64,000 nt of DNA from Saccharomycopsis phalli (taxonomy: Eukaryota; Ascomycota; Saccharomycetes; Ascoideales; Saccharomycopsidaceae): assembly GCA_020342235.1 (NCBI GenBank), contig CP073214.1:806001-870000 (forward strand), given 5' to 3'. This document shows, piece after piece, positions 38,628 to 48,934 of the stretch. How positions within the stretch are numbered: position 1 is the stretch's first letter; each line of letters begins with the position of its first letter. A program made the translations under genes and the position numbers. The notes below the pieces were generated by a model that saw only the letters and a program-made list of their open reading frames with translations, had not been told where the DNA came from and did not search any database.

Positions 38628-39820
38628 GGTGCCAAGTAATAGCACTCGGTGATATGAAGAAAAAGAAAGCGATTGCAACTGGCAGTTAAATTCGGTACAT
38701 TCACGTTATTTAGTGAAATGGAAGCGCTGGTATTTCAACGTGACGCATATTGTAAAAAATCGTACCAGCATGCAAAGAAAACCTACTGTTTCTAACATTT
38801 AACTACAGAAAGTGAACGATGACAGAAAGTAAGCTAAGCCTGCTAGTGGAATCGATTTCATGAGTGAATCGGCCCTGCTTGATATTCAAGGGAATTTACT
38901 TATCCAGGAGAAATAAAAACAAAACTTGTTCGCCAACTCGAGGGAGAATTACTACTTTGCTATTATTCTGCCTTCCATTCACTCAGCAAGTCTTGTGAGA
39001 TCCTTGTTTTAGGCTCATTACTGCTGGCCATGATCTTCCACCTGCAGATCGGACTGTCCTACCCCATAGTCTTCGGGAATAATATAGGGCAAATCCAAGG
39101 ATATACGATTGCTCATTTATTTATTTTTGTCGGATTATACTAGTCAACTCCCAACAATTTCATGTTCACGGAATTTCCCAAGTATTTGGTCACGTTTATT
39201 TGACGCCTCTACGCTTGGTGGCTTTTCAGAATACCGATTGATTTCTGTTGCACTTTCCAATTTTAATTCCGCACAATAACTTCCAAGTAAGACGATCGTT
39301 ACGTCAGCCTTCAGATAAAGCTGTGGGGAAACAAAGTGAGCGGTAATCATGAGTACAGTATCAATTCATTATAATCACCCCTTTCACGGCAAAGTTTAGT
39401 ACCACAGGTACATGATTGGAAATTTTATCTTGAAATTTTCAAGGATTAGTGCCATTAGAGGAGAGGGCTTAGCCTTGTATAAATTGTGAGTGCAGCAGAC
39501 TACTGCACCAGCGCTGTAACTCTAGTTCCGTTTTTGTTCAAAATGGACATTGGCACCTCACTTGAAACGTTTTAACTTTACGTCTTGGAATGAAGGTCGC
39601 TACTTGTTCTATTTTTCGCTGTCTGATGCTTTCTACTACTAGATACAAAGTCCTCATGATTGAAAAACGTATAAATATTGCCGTCTACAATAGGCCGACA
39701 TCAGACCATGTACATACGTACGTACATACATATATACAAGGATTGTCTGAAGCAACGTCTCTCCTAGGTCTCATAAATTATTCTGAGTCAGATATCAACA
39801 ATAGCAAAAGGAGTCAGATA
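38628..39820. other. Intergenic, no supported gene (arrestin-like to YAR1)
   Basis: About 1.2 kb. An ATG-started frame of 68 codons on the minus strand (39144-39350) has no recognisable family and moderate coding look; it could be a small or decayed gene. A TACGTACATACATA-type simple repeat lies at about 39712-39736. No tRNA is seen. Confidence 0.45.
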
Positions 39821-40393
39821 TCAAATCTTCAATTCCTTTGTGCTTGCTTCTAACTCAGCCTGGGCATCCTTTGCCTCCTTGGTCACCTGCTCGATTTCCT
39901 CCCCAGGCTTAAACGTGGGCTCTTCTTCCTTGTCTTGTTCATCATCCTCGTCCTCTGCCTCAAACGAGAACTTGGTCAAGAAATATTCCTCCACGTCGGG
40001 CTTATCACCTGCTTCATATATGGCATCATGGCCAACATTATTTTTGATGAATGGATCACTGTCAAATTCTTCACATAAATATTTGACAACCTCGAGATGC
40101 CCATTTAATGACGCCCAATGTAAGCCTGTATTCCCTGAGGAGTTTTGTTGATTTACTAACTTGGACTTTTCAGGGAAGTCCAAGGATAGTAAATATTTCA
40201 CCACCTCCAAATGCCCATTAGCTGCAGCCATATGAACTGGTGTGGACTGCGTTAACTTATCTTTTATACTAGGTAGCAATTTTGGATCTATCTGCTGAAA
40301 AATTTCTTTTAAGGACTCCAACTCCCCATATCTTGCCTCGTCAACTATATATTCGATCTCCTCCTCGGTTAAACTTGTTTGCGGCTCCACCAT
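39821..40393 (-). CDS. YAR1: Ankyrin-repeat chaperone of ribosomal protein Rps3
   Basis: 190 residues (Saccharomyces 200). Two to three ankyrin repeats occupy about 50-135: TPVHMAAANGHLEVVKYLLS, TGLHWASLNGHLEVVKYL and a degenerate third. The tail is acidic (EAEDEDDEQDKEEE). Yar1 binds newly made Rps3, keeps it soluble and escorts it to the nucleus for 40S assembly. The gene is divergent from RKM4, another ribosome-related gene, and its promoter has a CACGTG box and a PAC core. Confidence 0.93.
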   Translation of the reverse strand: MVEPQTSLTEEEIEYIVDEARYGELESLKEIFQQIDPKLLPSIKDKLTQSTPVHMAAANGHLEVVKYLLSLDFPEKSKLVNQQNSSGNTGLHWASLNGHLEVVKYLCEEFDSDPFIKNNVGHDAIYEAGDKPDVEEYFLTKFSFEAEDEDDEQDKEEEPTFKPGEEIEQVTKEAKDAQAELEASTKELKI

Positions 40394-40443
40394 CTCTCAA
40401 GCAATAAATTTTGTCTGAGCGGATGAATGAAAAAAAATATATG

Positions 40444-40457
40444 CACGTGAGGATGAG
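40444..40457. promoter_or_regulatory. CACGTG box plus PAC core between YAR1 and RKM4
   Basis: CACGTG at 40444-40449 is 50 nt upstream of the YAR1 ATG and is followed at 40452-40457 by GATGAG, the core of the PAC element. Both are common before ribosome biogenesis genes in fungi. Confidence 0.5.
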
Positions 40458-40654
40458 CATGGTGCCTTGTTCAGCAAAATCACGACAATGATTAATTGCC
40501 ACTAGAGGCTCAAGTCTATGGAAAAATAAAAACGCTTTAATGCTTTTTTATCCATATTCATGCCTATCTCACTGGCTTTCGTGTAATCAGTTGGTGTTGA
40601 CATCGCACATAACCGTATTAGAAATTTTGCGATGCATTCACAATTACTTATGCC

Positions 40655-42142
40655 ATGTCGATTGACGAATTTACATCGTTAACAGATCTGTTTGTGGCGT
40701 TCCTCAAGGCCAATGGAGTGGTATTGTCTCCTAAGATCAAGGTGGCTGACTTGAGATCTCAAAACCAGGGAAGAGCAGTTGTTGCAACTGAGGATATTGA
40801 AGATAATGAAACCCTATTTGAGCTACCGCAAAGTGTGATTTTGAACTATACCACATGTGAGTTATTTAAGAAGTTTGATGATGCTCAGTTGAAGCAGATA
40901 TTGGAAGCAGACAGTCAATGGGAAATATTAATCTTGTGTATGTTCTACGAGATGCAAGTTCGTAAAAGTCAATCGATCTGGAAAGCGTATTTTGACGTGC
41001 TTCCAACAAAGTTCAATAATTTAATATTTTGGTCGGACGAGGAATTATCAAAATTGGAACCATCGCTAATTATTAAACGAATTGGCAGCGCACTGTCTGA
41101 AGCGATGTACAAGCGTCTCCTAGAAGAGAGATTACCGTTCTACGGCTTAGAGGAATACAAGGATGAATTTACTTTGGAACGATTTCATGTGATTGCAAGC
41201 ATCATACACTCCTATTCTTTTGACGTTGACAATTCCTTTTATGCGGGTGACGAAGATGATGAAGATGAAATCGAAGACGATTATTCCAATGTTAAGTCTA
41301 TGGTTTGTTTAGCAGACACCTTGAATGCAGACACAAAGTTGGTTAACGCCAATCTCATCCATGATGACGGAAAGTTGGTGATGAAATCTATCAAACCTAT
41401 CAAAAGTGGTGCACAAGTATACAACACTTATGGGGACCATCCAAATGCTGAGTTGTTGCGTAGATATGGCTACGTAGAGTGGGATGAAAGCAAATATGAT
41501 TTCGGGGAAATTCCCTTTGACTTACTAGCTGGAACTATTTCTGAGGTATATGGCGTGGATAAGAGCATTGTGGAAGAAGCTGTCAATATCGCTTCTACTG
41601 CTGGAGACTTTGCAGAACATGACGACACAATCGTTGCAGAAGAATATGAGTGTTATATTGATTGCTCTATTAGTCCTGAGTTGATATTCATCGTTCAATT
41701 GTTAACAACGTTGTGCGAGATAGACACCAACAAAGGGTACTCGTATAGCTACAGTAGCTTGAATGAGGAGGATAAAAGTAAGTTCTTGGCTAGATCTTCA
41801 AAAAAATTGTTGCAATTAATTAATTCTGAGAAAATTACTGTTTCTGCTGCAAAAAATTTTAACAAGATATTGGATGCTCGTCTAGGACAGTACCCCGCTG
41901 CTCTTGTGAAAGATAGTCTGCCGTCAGAAGGAAACTATAACGACAGAAATGATCTAAGTGCTGCAGTACTAAAGTCTGAGATCAACTCGTTAAAAAACTG
42001 CAAAGATTATTTCAAAAAGAAGTCTTATAATATCGTTGAAGACGACAAATTGATACGAAACATACTTAAAAAGTATGAAGAGAACGCCAAAAAGAGACCT
42101 ATGAAAGACAAAAAGGACAATCGCAAAAGAAATAAAAAATAA
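40655..42142 (+). CDS. RKM4: SET-domain ribosomal lysine methyltransferase
   Basis: 495 residues, almost the same as Saccharomyces Rkm4 (494). The split SET domain begins at about residue 30 (GRAVVATEDIEDNETLFELP) and ends with CLADTLNADTKLVNANL, YNTYGDHPNAELLRRYGYVEW, which carries the AdoMet- and substrate-binding residues. A Rubisco-LSMT-type substrate-binding domain follows, and the C-terminus is strongly basic. Rkm4 monomethylates ribosomal protein Rpl42. An acidic insert (DEDDEDEIEDD) sits near residue 205. Confidence 0.93.
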   Translation: MSIDEFTSLTDLFVAFLKANGVVLSPKIKVADLRSQNQGRAVVATEDIEDNETLFELPQSVILNYTTCELFKKFDDAQLKQILEADSQWEILILCMFYEMQVRKSQSIWKAYFDVLPTKFNNLIFWSDEELSKLEPSLIIKRIGSALSEAMYKRLLEERLPFYGLEEYKDEFTLERFHVIASIIHSYSFDVDNSFYAGDEDDEDEIEDDYSNVKSMVCLADTLNADTKLVNANLIHDDGKLVMKSIKPIKSGAQVYNTYGDHPNAELLRRYGYVEWDESKYDFGEIPFDLLAGTISEVYGVDKSIVEEAVNIASTAGDFAEHDDTIVAEEYECYIDCSISPELIFIVQLLTTLCEIDTNKGYSYSYSSLNEEDKSKFLARSSKKLLQLINSEKITVSAAKNFNKILDARLGQYPAALVKDSLPSEGNYNDRNDLSAAVLKSEINSLKNCKDYFKKKSYNIVEDDKLIRNILKKYEENAKKRPMKDKKDNRKRNKK

Positions 42143-42646
42143 AATACGCAAGATGTTGCCTGAGCATGAAGTATCAATATTACTAAACAAATATTCATAC
42201 GATAAATCGGGCGTTTCGTTCTCGGACTCTAAACAACAAGTTTCAAAAAAGCGTAAGTCATCGTGAATATTTGATAGACCCACAAGTAAAAGGAGGTGCT
42301 GCCTTTTGTAAAACACAAAAAGTAGCGTGAAAACTTGTTAGAATATAATCCTTGGTAGTTAAATGTAAAGAAGAAACTGAAAGTGAAATCAATGAAATTT
42401 ATACTCTATTGTTACCCTGTCTTTCGAGATTCCTGGAATCAATCTGAAAGCGGTTACCATGATCAGTCAAGAAATTTATCAATTTGCGGAATTATTAAAT
42501 ATTAGATTTAAATATTTTGATTATTTATGTGGTCTATTAATTAATCTGGACTCGTAATTCAAGTAATTAGCCCTCTTTGTGTTATGAGCCCGTGGATGCT
42601 TAGTTTTTCCATCAATGTGGTATACAACTATAGTTATCATCACAAA
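42143..42646. other. Spacer RKM4-HSH49 with a possible micro-ORF
   Basis: About 500 bp of AT-rich DNA. A 37-codon ATG frame at 42153-42266 (MLPEHEVSILLNKYSYDK start, KKRKSS end) begins only 10 bp after the RKM4 stop. It contains a GTAAGT at 42253, but no matching branch point is found downstream. It may be chance. The in-frame ATG at 42584 before HSH49 is judged upstream of the true start. Confidence 0.35.
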
Positions 42647-43357
42647 ATGTTTCTCAAGAGACCAGGAGAGTCAGAAAGAAATCAAGATGCAACGATCTAT
42701 GTTGGCAACTTGGATGAGCAAGTAAATGAGTCATTGTTGTATGAGTTGTTCTTACAGGTAGCACCTTTGAAAAATGTCAACATTCCTAAAGACAGAATCA
42801 CACGAACCCATCAAGGCTATGGATTTGTAGAATTTAAAAACATACGAGACGCTGAGTATGCTGAGGATGTTATGTTTGGAGTAAGACTCTACAATAAGGT
42901 AATAAAGGTCAAGCGAACTAGTTCTAGTAACCCAACTACCAACGGTGGATTGCCTGGAACAGGCAATTTGCTGGATCTCATGGAGTCCTCAAAGGTGATT
43001 GATATTGGTGCTAATTTATTTGTGGGAAACTTAGATGAAATGATTGATGAGGATTTTCTCTCTTCGACATTTTCTCGATTTGGAAAGCTTGCCAAGGCGC
43101 CAATGATTTCTCGAGACGATGATGGAAAATCAAAAGGGTATGGATTTGTGTCTTATACTGACTTTGAAAGCAGTGATAGAGCTATCTCTGAGATGAACGG
43201 TAAGTATGTGATGAATAGGCCGTTGAACGTTAACTATGCTTACAAAGGCATTGGGGCCAGCAGAAAATCAAAACAAAAGGAGAAGCATGGAGATCAAGCA
43301 GAGCGTTTATTAGCTGCACAAGCGAAGAAAAACCGCTATTCAAAGGCGCAAAACTAG
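42647..43357 (+). CDS. HSH49: U2 snRNP SF3b subunit (SF3B4)
   Basis: 236 residues from the ATG at 42647 (MFLKRPGESERNQDATIYVGN), which matches the usual N-terminus of SF3B4; an in-frame ATG at 42584 would add 21 unlikely residues. Two RRMs are present: RNP2 ATIYVGNL with RNP1 GYGFVEF, then NLFVGNLD with KGYGFVSY. The sequence is closer to human SF3B4 than Saccharomyces Hsh49 is. The protein is part of SF3b and contacts pre-mRNA near the branch point. The C-terminus is short and basic and lacks the proline-rich tail of metazoan SF3B4. Confidence 0.93.
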   Translation: MFLKRPGESERNQDATIYVGNLDEQVNESLLYELFLQVAPLKNVNIPKDRITRTHQGYGFVEFKNIRDAEYAEDVMFGVRLYNKVIKVKRTSSSNPTTNGGLPGTGNLLDLMESSKVIDIGANLFVGNLDEMIDEDFLSSTFSRFGKLAKAPMISRDDDGKSKGYGFVSYTDFESSDRAISEMNGKYVMNRPLNVNYAYKGIGASRKSKQKEKHGDQAERLLAAQAKKNRYSKAQN

Positions 43358-43543
43358 ATATAATTTGCGCACCTTACGCACATTCTGGGGAACTTAATTG
43401 AGATTGCAGATACGGTTGTTCCAAGGATCAAGGTGCGTAATTTGGAGAAGCTATTATATTCCATTGACGGACCATACAATATGGGCATGCTTAGTGATGT
43501 ATCTAGCCGGGTAGCAGCTGTGCTTCGGTTGTGAGCCCCATTA

Positions 43544-43549
43544 CACGTG
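43544..43549. promoter_or_regulatory. CACGTG box upstream of TMA19
   Basis: CACGTG ends 59 nt before the TMA19 ATG. In Candida albicans Cbf1 is associated with translation and respiratory genes, so a Cbf1 site here would be natural; occupancy is inferred. Confidence 0.5.
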
Positions 43550-43608
43550 CAGGGCTGCTGGAGAAAAAATTTTTGTGAATTTTTTAACCACGTTTTACCC
43601 AGGTCAAT

Positions 43609-44115
43609 ATGATTATTTTCAAGGATATCATTTCAGGAGACGAGTTGTTGTCTGACGCTTACGAGCCAAAGTTGGTTGATGGTGTTGTCTACGAGGCTGA
43701 CTGTACCATGATCAATGTTAAGCCAGGAGCTGATGTTGACATTGGTGCCAACCCATCTGCTGAGGCTGAGGATGAGGCTTTGGAGGATGGTGTTGAGACT
43801 GTCAACAACGTCGTCTACTCTTTCAGATTGCAAAGCACTGGTTTTGACAAGAAGTCGTACTTGACCTACATTAAGGGTTACATGAAGGCTGTCAAGGCTA
43901 AGTTGGCTGAGACTGACCCAGAGGCTATCCCAACTTTCGAGAAGGGTGCTCAGGCTTACGTTAAGAAGGTCATTGGCTCTTTCAAGGACTGGGACTTCTA
44001 CACTGGTGAGTCCATGGACCCAGATGGAATGGTTGTTTTGTTGAACTACCGTGAGGATGGTACTACTCCATACGTTGTTATCTGGAAGCACGGTATTAAT
44101 GAAGAGAAAATCTAA
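43609..44115 (+). CDS. TMA19: Translationally controlled tumour protein homologue
   Basis: 168 residues, the usual TCTP length. Typical stretches are MIIFKDIISGDELLSDAY, the flexible acidic loop around residues 40-65, FDKKSYLTYIKGYMKAVKAK and the C-terminal YREDGTTPYVVIWKHGI. Tma19 associates with ribosomes and moves to mitochondria under stress. Codon use is strongly biased toward preferred codons (Leu TTG, Lys AAG, Gly GGT), unlike most neighbours, so expression is expected to be very high. Confidence 0.97.
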   Translation: MIIFKDIISGDELLSDAYEPKLVDGVVYEADCTMINVKPGADVDIGANPSAEAEDEALEDGVETVNNVVYSFRLQSTGFDKKSYLTYIKGYMKAVKAKLAETDPEAIPTFEKGAQAYVKKVIGSFKDWDFYTGESMDPDGMVVLLNYREDGTTPYVVIWKHGINEEKI

Positions 44116-44155
44116 GTACAATGCATAATATTTATTATGGAGTAATTTGTAGCGT

Positions 44156-45382
44156 TTATTTCTTGGTTACTATAAGACACACATTTTCCAAGCTCACTGA
44201 CTTGTCAACGTAGTGGCAGAGTCTAGCTGTTAGTCCCCTTTTTTCGAGAGCGTATACTCGACATTCGTCAATTATTCGTCTAGCCCTAAGTCCTATTTTC
44301 TCCCGCTCGGCAATTGATAGTCCTGTACTTTCCTGGACATCGCTATCTTTCATATTTTCGCGTCTCCCATTGGTGGCCCACGAGACAAGTTTGGTGAGCA
44401 CTTTGAATGCCAATGCCAAGTCTGTGTCGGCACCAAATAGCTCTTTGAGAAGTTCCTTAGATTCCGCAAGAAAATAGTCGAATCGGCAAACATGCCGGCA
44501 ACACAATGCCACCACCAAGCCTCCAAATTTGGAGATATCTGAGTTGAGAATGCACTGAAGCGTCAAGTCAGTAGCGCACCCACATAAATGCTTTGATATT
44601 CCAGTATACTTACCTGGAAATTCGTCTAGGGCAACATCTAGGTCCAAGTCTTTAATGTCTATTTTAATTCTCTTGACTTGCGGAGTCTTTGTTTCTGATG
44701 CGTACTGCCAATCCTTGATGATCTTCAGATCCATCTTCATACGTACTGAAGATCGATCTATCAAAAGATAGCCCACTGACGGCTCACCTTGAGCCATCTG
44801 CGACTGGGAAAGATATCTCGATAACTCCGCGCGTCCACAGCCAAACTCTACGTAATTACAGCCAGACGACAAGTGGTTTTCTTTCAAGTGGCCAATTAAC
44901 GATGCCTGTTGGATAATGTGTTTCTGGTTTGTCACTTGGTTGAATCTTTCGGCTACACCGGGATCGTTCTTCACTTCCAATGAAAGCTCTTCACTGTGCC
45001 CTTTGGCTAGCATCTTCTCAAACGCATGATTTACTCTACTGATCCATTCAGTAAAATCTGTAATTGGCTCGTCGTACGTTTTGTCATTACTTATACTGTT
45101 GTAATTCTGCCTGAACCACGGCTCTGATGTTTTTTCATGCTTAACTTTGTTGCATCTTATCAAGTGCTTTTCAAGGTCATTCTCCCACACACTGTGAGTT
45201 GGGTCTACTGTGCATCTGATTCTCCTGCTGCCTTCAGAATCTTCTTGAGGCTGTAGCAATTGATGCTCAGGGCAATATTTTGAAGTAGAATTTTGCTTCC
45301 TGAGCATCTTGCATCTTCTGTTTTTTTTGGGTAGAATATATTCACATTGTACCACCAGAGAGTCTAGCTTTCTCTTTTTCAT
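44156..45382 (-). CDS. TRM13: tRNA 2'-O-methyltransferase Trm13
   Basis: 408 residues. An N-terminal CHHC/U11-48K-type zinc finger begins with CEYILPKKNRRCKM and includes YCPEHQ, and a second C-H cluster lies at CTVDPTHSVWENDLEKHLIRC. The methyltransferase core shows the AdoMet loop NYVEFGCGRAELSRYL, then GISKHLCGCATDLT and the family motif ALCCRHVC. Trm13 methylates the ribose at position 4 of certain tRNAs (Gly, His, Pro). It is convergent with TMA19, only 40 bp from its stop codon. Saccharomyces Trm13 has 476 residues. Confidence 0.93.
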   Translation of the reverse strand: MKKRKLDSLVVQCEYILPKKNRRCKMLRKQNSTSKYCPEHQLLQPQEDSEGSRRIRCTVDPTHSVWENDLEKHLIRCNKVKHEKTSEPWFRQNYNSISNDKTYDEPITDFTEWISRVNHAFEKMLAKGHSEELSLEVKNDPGVAERFNQVTNQKHIIQQASLIGHLKENHLSSGCNYVEFGCGRAELSRYLSQSQMAQGEPSVGYLLIDRSSVRMKMDLKIIKDWQYASETKTPQVKRIKIDIKDLDLDVALDEFPGKYTGISKHLCGCATDLTLQCILNSDISKFGGLVVALCCRHVCRFDYFLAESKELLKELFGADTDLALAFKVLTKLVSWATNGRRENMKDSDVQESTGLSIAEREKIGLRARRIIDECRVYALEKRGLTARLCHYVDKSVSLENVCLIVTKK

Positions 45383-45469
45383 ATTGCAAAGTAGCGAGAA
45401 AAAAAAAATTTGACCTCCAAGGCTATTTTACAAGATTACATAACTGACATATCAATACAATTTAAAATC

Positions 45470-46162
45470 TTATATCAATGGTGCTTCCTGCTTAACCTCC
45501 TTAAATATCCAGTCCATTATATCATTCAAACCTTCCTTGGTTTTCAATGACGTTAAAAAAATCCCAAAGTCCCGATTCATGTCTGTTTCCTTTTTATCTT
45601 GTAGGTCTAATTGTTTATACAATTCCTCTAGTTCTTCGCACTCGTGATCTATCATTAACTTCAAGGTGTTGTCTTCCTGGACTACTAATCCTAAATCACC
45701 GACAAACTCGTCCAAGCCATCATTAGCAGAGAATAAAGATTTTGTCGAAGTGCCTGAGCTTTCATGCCTGAAGTTGGTTAAATCAGTCTTATTTGCGATT
45801 ATTAAAATCGGCAGGTTGCCTGATTGTAGAATCAACTTATGTAGCTGCTGCTTGTAGTATTGGAAGTTGCTCACCAAGATATTGTAGCTATGTCTGACCT
45901 TGTACTCGGAATAGTCTAAGATATAAATGATTATTGTGTTATCTAATGGTTGTCTTTTAAGGTATTCAAACCAGTAGTCTATGTATCTCTTCTGGCCCGA
46001 GAATTCATAGCAACCAATCAGCAGGTCTGTTTTCTTTATAAAAGAGTATTGCACTTTGTTTGTGGGCACAGTATCGCTGGCCCATTTGTTTCCTTTTAAT
46101 AACTCTACAAAGGTCGATTTTCCGGAGCTCAAACCACCAAAGATCAATAGCTTGAGTTTCAT
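45470..46162 (-). CDS. Atypical Arf-like small GTPase
   Basis: About 230 residues from the ATG at 46162 (MKLKLLIFGG); an in-frame ATG at 46210 would add 16 residues. The G motifs are G1 GGLSSGKST, a switch-I TVPTN, G3 as EFSGQ (in place of DVGGQ) and G4 NKTDL. The order and spacing follow Arf/Arl proteins. The N-terminal myristoylation glycine and amphipathic helix are missing. A long insert (about residues 150-195, acidic) lies after G4. It could be an Arl specific to this yeast group or a distant SRP-receptor-beta-like GTPase; I do not recognise a Saccharomyces counterpart. Confidence 0.7.
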   Translation of the reverse strand: MKLKLLIFGGLSSGKSTFVELLKGNKWASDTVPTNKVQYSFIKKTDLLIGCYEFSGQKRYIDYWFEYLKRQPLDNTIIIYILDYSEYKVRHSYNILVSNFQYYKQQLHKLILQSGNLPILIIANKTDLTNFRHESSGTSTKSLFSANDGLDEFVGDLGLVVQEDNTLKLMIDHECEELEELYKQLDLQDKKETDMNRDFGIFLTSLKTKEGLNDIMDWIFKEVKQEAPLI

Positions 46163-46460
46163 TCGAGAACACAAGCAGACGTGAGACCCGTCACTTTGGA
46201 CCTGTAGCATCGATCGTCAGTACATAGCTTGAAATAAGTATCCCTACGCAAAAATACATAAAAAGTATTTTCCCTTGCCTGTGGTTCCAGTATGTATGAC
46301 CTTTGAGTAGAATAATTTTTGTGGATAATGTAGCTTTAGTCTTGAGGTCTTGTCACACCACTTTTTCAGCTCTTAATTCTATGCCAGAGTGTAAAATTTT
46401 ATTTTTTCGCTCACGCAAGAATTACAAGTTGCATTGCTTTCAAACTCAGGTCCACGCACA

Positions 46461-47924
46461 ATGGCTTTACCAAGTATAAAACAAACGTTAGACGATGATG
46501 AGCATACTCTGAAATTGACTCCCCCAAGGCCTCAGCAGCAGCAGACTAAATCAATGATTGATATCTTTCTCCTGCCAAAAAAGAAAACAAGCCTGCCACC
46601 GCCCTACTATTATGATCTAAGGGCCTGCGATACTCTGGGGTCTCAACTCTCGGTTGAAGAGTTAAAACAGGAGGCCATGGATCGTCCTTTCCTGTCCAAT
46701 GTATCTTTTGACACTGTAAACATAGGTGTCTCGCCTAGTGAAGGCGTAGATCCTCAGGAGAACCCTGAATACTATGGTCTTGATACCAACCTGTCCTTGT
46801 TTCTGTCTTTTGGTACCAAAAAGGTTGTTACTGAAGACCCGCTGTTGTCCAAGGTTCATTTGGCTTCCATGACAGATTCTCAGTACAGCGCTTATCTCAA
46901 GGAACAGAAGAAGAAGCAAGAAGATGCTGTGGCTATGCACAATCAGGTCTGCTGCTTCAGCAAACAGCATCGCCTTTTCAACCAGTTGTACCACAATTTG
47001 TACAATCGAGACCGCTTGAAAACAGACATTTTGCCTGTATATCCTAGACGAGTTATTTTGGTCTACATCAGTGGCCGGAGACACACATGGGTTGCCCTTG
47101 ATTGGGTGGTCAAGAAGTTGCTCGTTAATGGCGATCACTTGGTGGTGGTCAGCTCTCTATTTCCCGAAGCATTGGATAAGATAGGTGACAAAAATATGTC
47201 ACTGGTGTCAGTGGATTCAAGAATGAACCGTTTCAATTCTGATCGCGTTAGCTCAAGATCGCGTTCCAGACTGGCATTAAGAGGCAACAGTCCTGCGGGG
47301 CACGATGTGTCTCAAGGCGACTCACGATTTTATGAGGGATATGGCAGTTATTTAGAAATCAGAAAAAAGACAAAGAGTATAATGAGATATATATTGGCTA
47401 TTTCTGATCCTGACTTGGTGGTGAAAGTGACAATAGACTTGTCCATTGGTGGAACCAAGGATGTCTTGAAAGATTCATATATATTATACACACCTACGCT
47501 TGTGGTCTGCTCGGCAAAACCAAGAAAAGATTCTGCCCCAATGACTAGTTGGAAGGGCTCAAGATTGACTGACAGAGTGGTCAAAAATTTCACCATTCCT
47601 GTGATCATTGTACCCGCTCTTAACATGGATAAGTTTGAAAAGCGGATGTTCAATGATTTGTCGAAAAAGTTATTTCCGCTTTCCTTGAGTGGTCCATTGG
47701 CCAAGGCTGGTACAGAGCGAAAGGCAGAGAGTAAACCCAAGATTAGAACCAGCATGTCTGAGCCTGTCCTAAGCTCTGATTTGAGAAGCTTGAGGGATGA
47801 GATGCGGGATGAACAAGTGGAGAATACTATAGAAGGAGATGGTGATAACGACCTGTTTTCTCTGATATCATCCTCGTCAACAGCAAGCTATTCATCTGAT
47901 GAGAGGGATAGTGATGATGATGAC

Positions 47925-47960
<36 letters not shown>

Positions 47961-48794
47961 CCTGCGACTGAGTTACTTGAGGAACGCAAAAAGCGGTCTA
48001 CTAGACCTCAACTAAAGAGACTCAAGACCTTGATTGACGACTTGAAATACGAAACTATGCCAGACTTGTCTACTAAAGAGAAGATTAAACAGTTTGTGAA
48101 TAAACAAGAGAAAAAACTCACAGAGAAGTTGGATGAAATCCCAATGGAGTTGGAGAGTGCAAGTGCCGATAATCCTACTAGAAGAGTCGATCCTAAGTAT
48201 TTTCAGAACCAGTTGGAGTTGATATCGGCGGGGTCATTGTACATTACTAAGAAATTAAAGGCATTGGATTTCTCAGATGATCTTGAAGGCGCTGAGTTAG
48301 TGCGAAGTATCACTGGTGACCCTGCATTGCTTCGGCCTAAGAAATTCAAGTCTATGCTTCTTGATGACGTGGAACCACCAAAGAGAATCCCAGCTGCTGA
48401 GATTAATAAGGCGAAGAAAAAGGAGGCGCAAAGCGTTGAGCGCAAGGCACCAAAGATTAAGTTTGGTGGTGACGATAGAAGTAATCCGAGCGCTAATAGA
48501 CCTACTCTTGAGAGTGCGAACTCGGCGCCGGATATCAGATTCAAAGACTTGGTACCACAAAAGTCGCTGAACCTGGCCAAGTCTGGCAGACTGTTGAAGT
48601 TGCTGAGTGGAGTATCTGACACAGAGTCTACTGGAAGTAAGAGTCCTGGGATGCGGTCGAGAACGAGCCTGCCAGAAAGAAAGAAAGGAGGGTTGTTGGG
48701 TGTGTTTTTCCGGGATAAGAGCTCTTCAAGAAGCAGGGAGCGGAGTAAAAGTAGCGAGAGTACCGGTAAGAAGCTTTACAGGCGATTACTCTAA
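46461..48794 (+). CDS. Large protein with a universal-stress-protein-like domain
   Basis: 777 residues from the ATG at 46461 (MALPSIKQT); the frame opens earlier at a TTG. A USP/Rossmann-like domain lies at about 195-400: RRVILVYISGRRHTWVALDW, VVKKLLVNGDHLVVVSSLFP and IPVIIVPALNMDKF. The N-terminus has a proline run. A poly-Asp stretch encoded by GAT repeats sits near 485-500. The tail is Ser/Arg-rich and basic (KKGGLLGVFFRDKSSSRSR). It is a conserved-looking fungal protein without a recognised yeast name. A signalling or stress role is only inferred from the domain. Confidence 0.75.
47913..47960 (+). repeat. (GAT)n trinucleotide repeat, poly-Asp
   Basis: Sixteen consecutive Asp codons, fifteen GAT and one GAC, within the USP-like gene. 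Such runs often vary in length between strains. Confidence 0.9.
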
Positions 48795-48934
48795 ACCACC
48801 TACGTAAGCCGCTCAAATAGCTTGTGAATCAATGTAATAGATATAGAATTTACATTTCAATAGAAAAATTGTGCTTTTATTTATTGTATAAAAAATATAT
48901 GAAATTAGCAAACTGGTCCTCTGGAATTAGCAGA

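Noticed and set aside
39144-39350. 68-codon minus-strand frame
   Set aside because: Starts with ATG but shows no family, no promoter signal and no conserved-looking pattern. Kept only as a note under the spacer.
42153-42266. 37-codon micro-ORF after RKM4 with an internal GTAAGT
   Set aside because: No branch point or acceptor could be matched downstream and the frame is too short to support by itself.
42584-42646. N-terminal extension of Hsh49
   Set aside because: The added residues do not resemble SF3B4 N-termini, while the ATG at 42647 leads directly into the conserved ERNQDATIYVGN.
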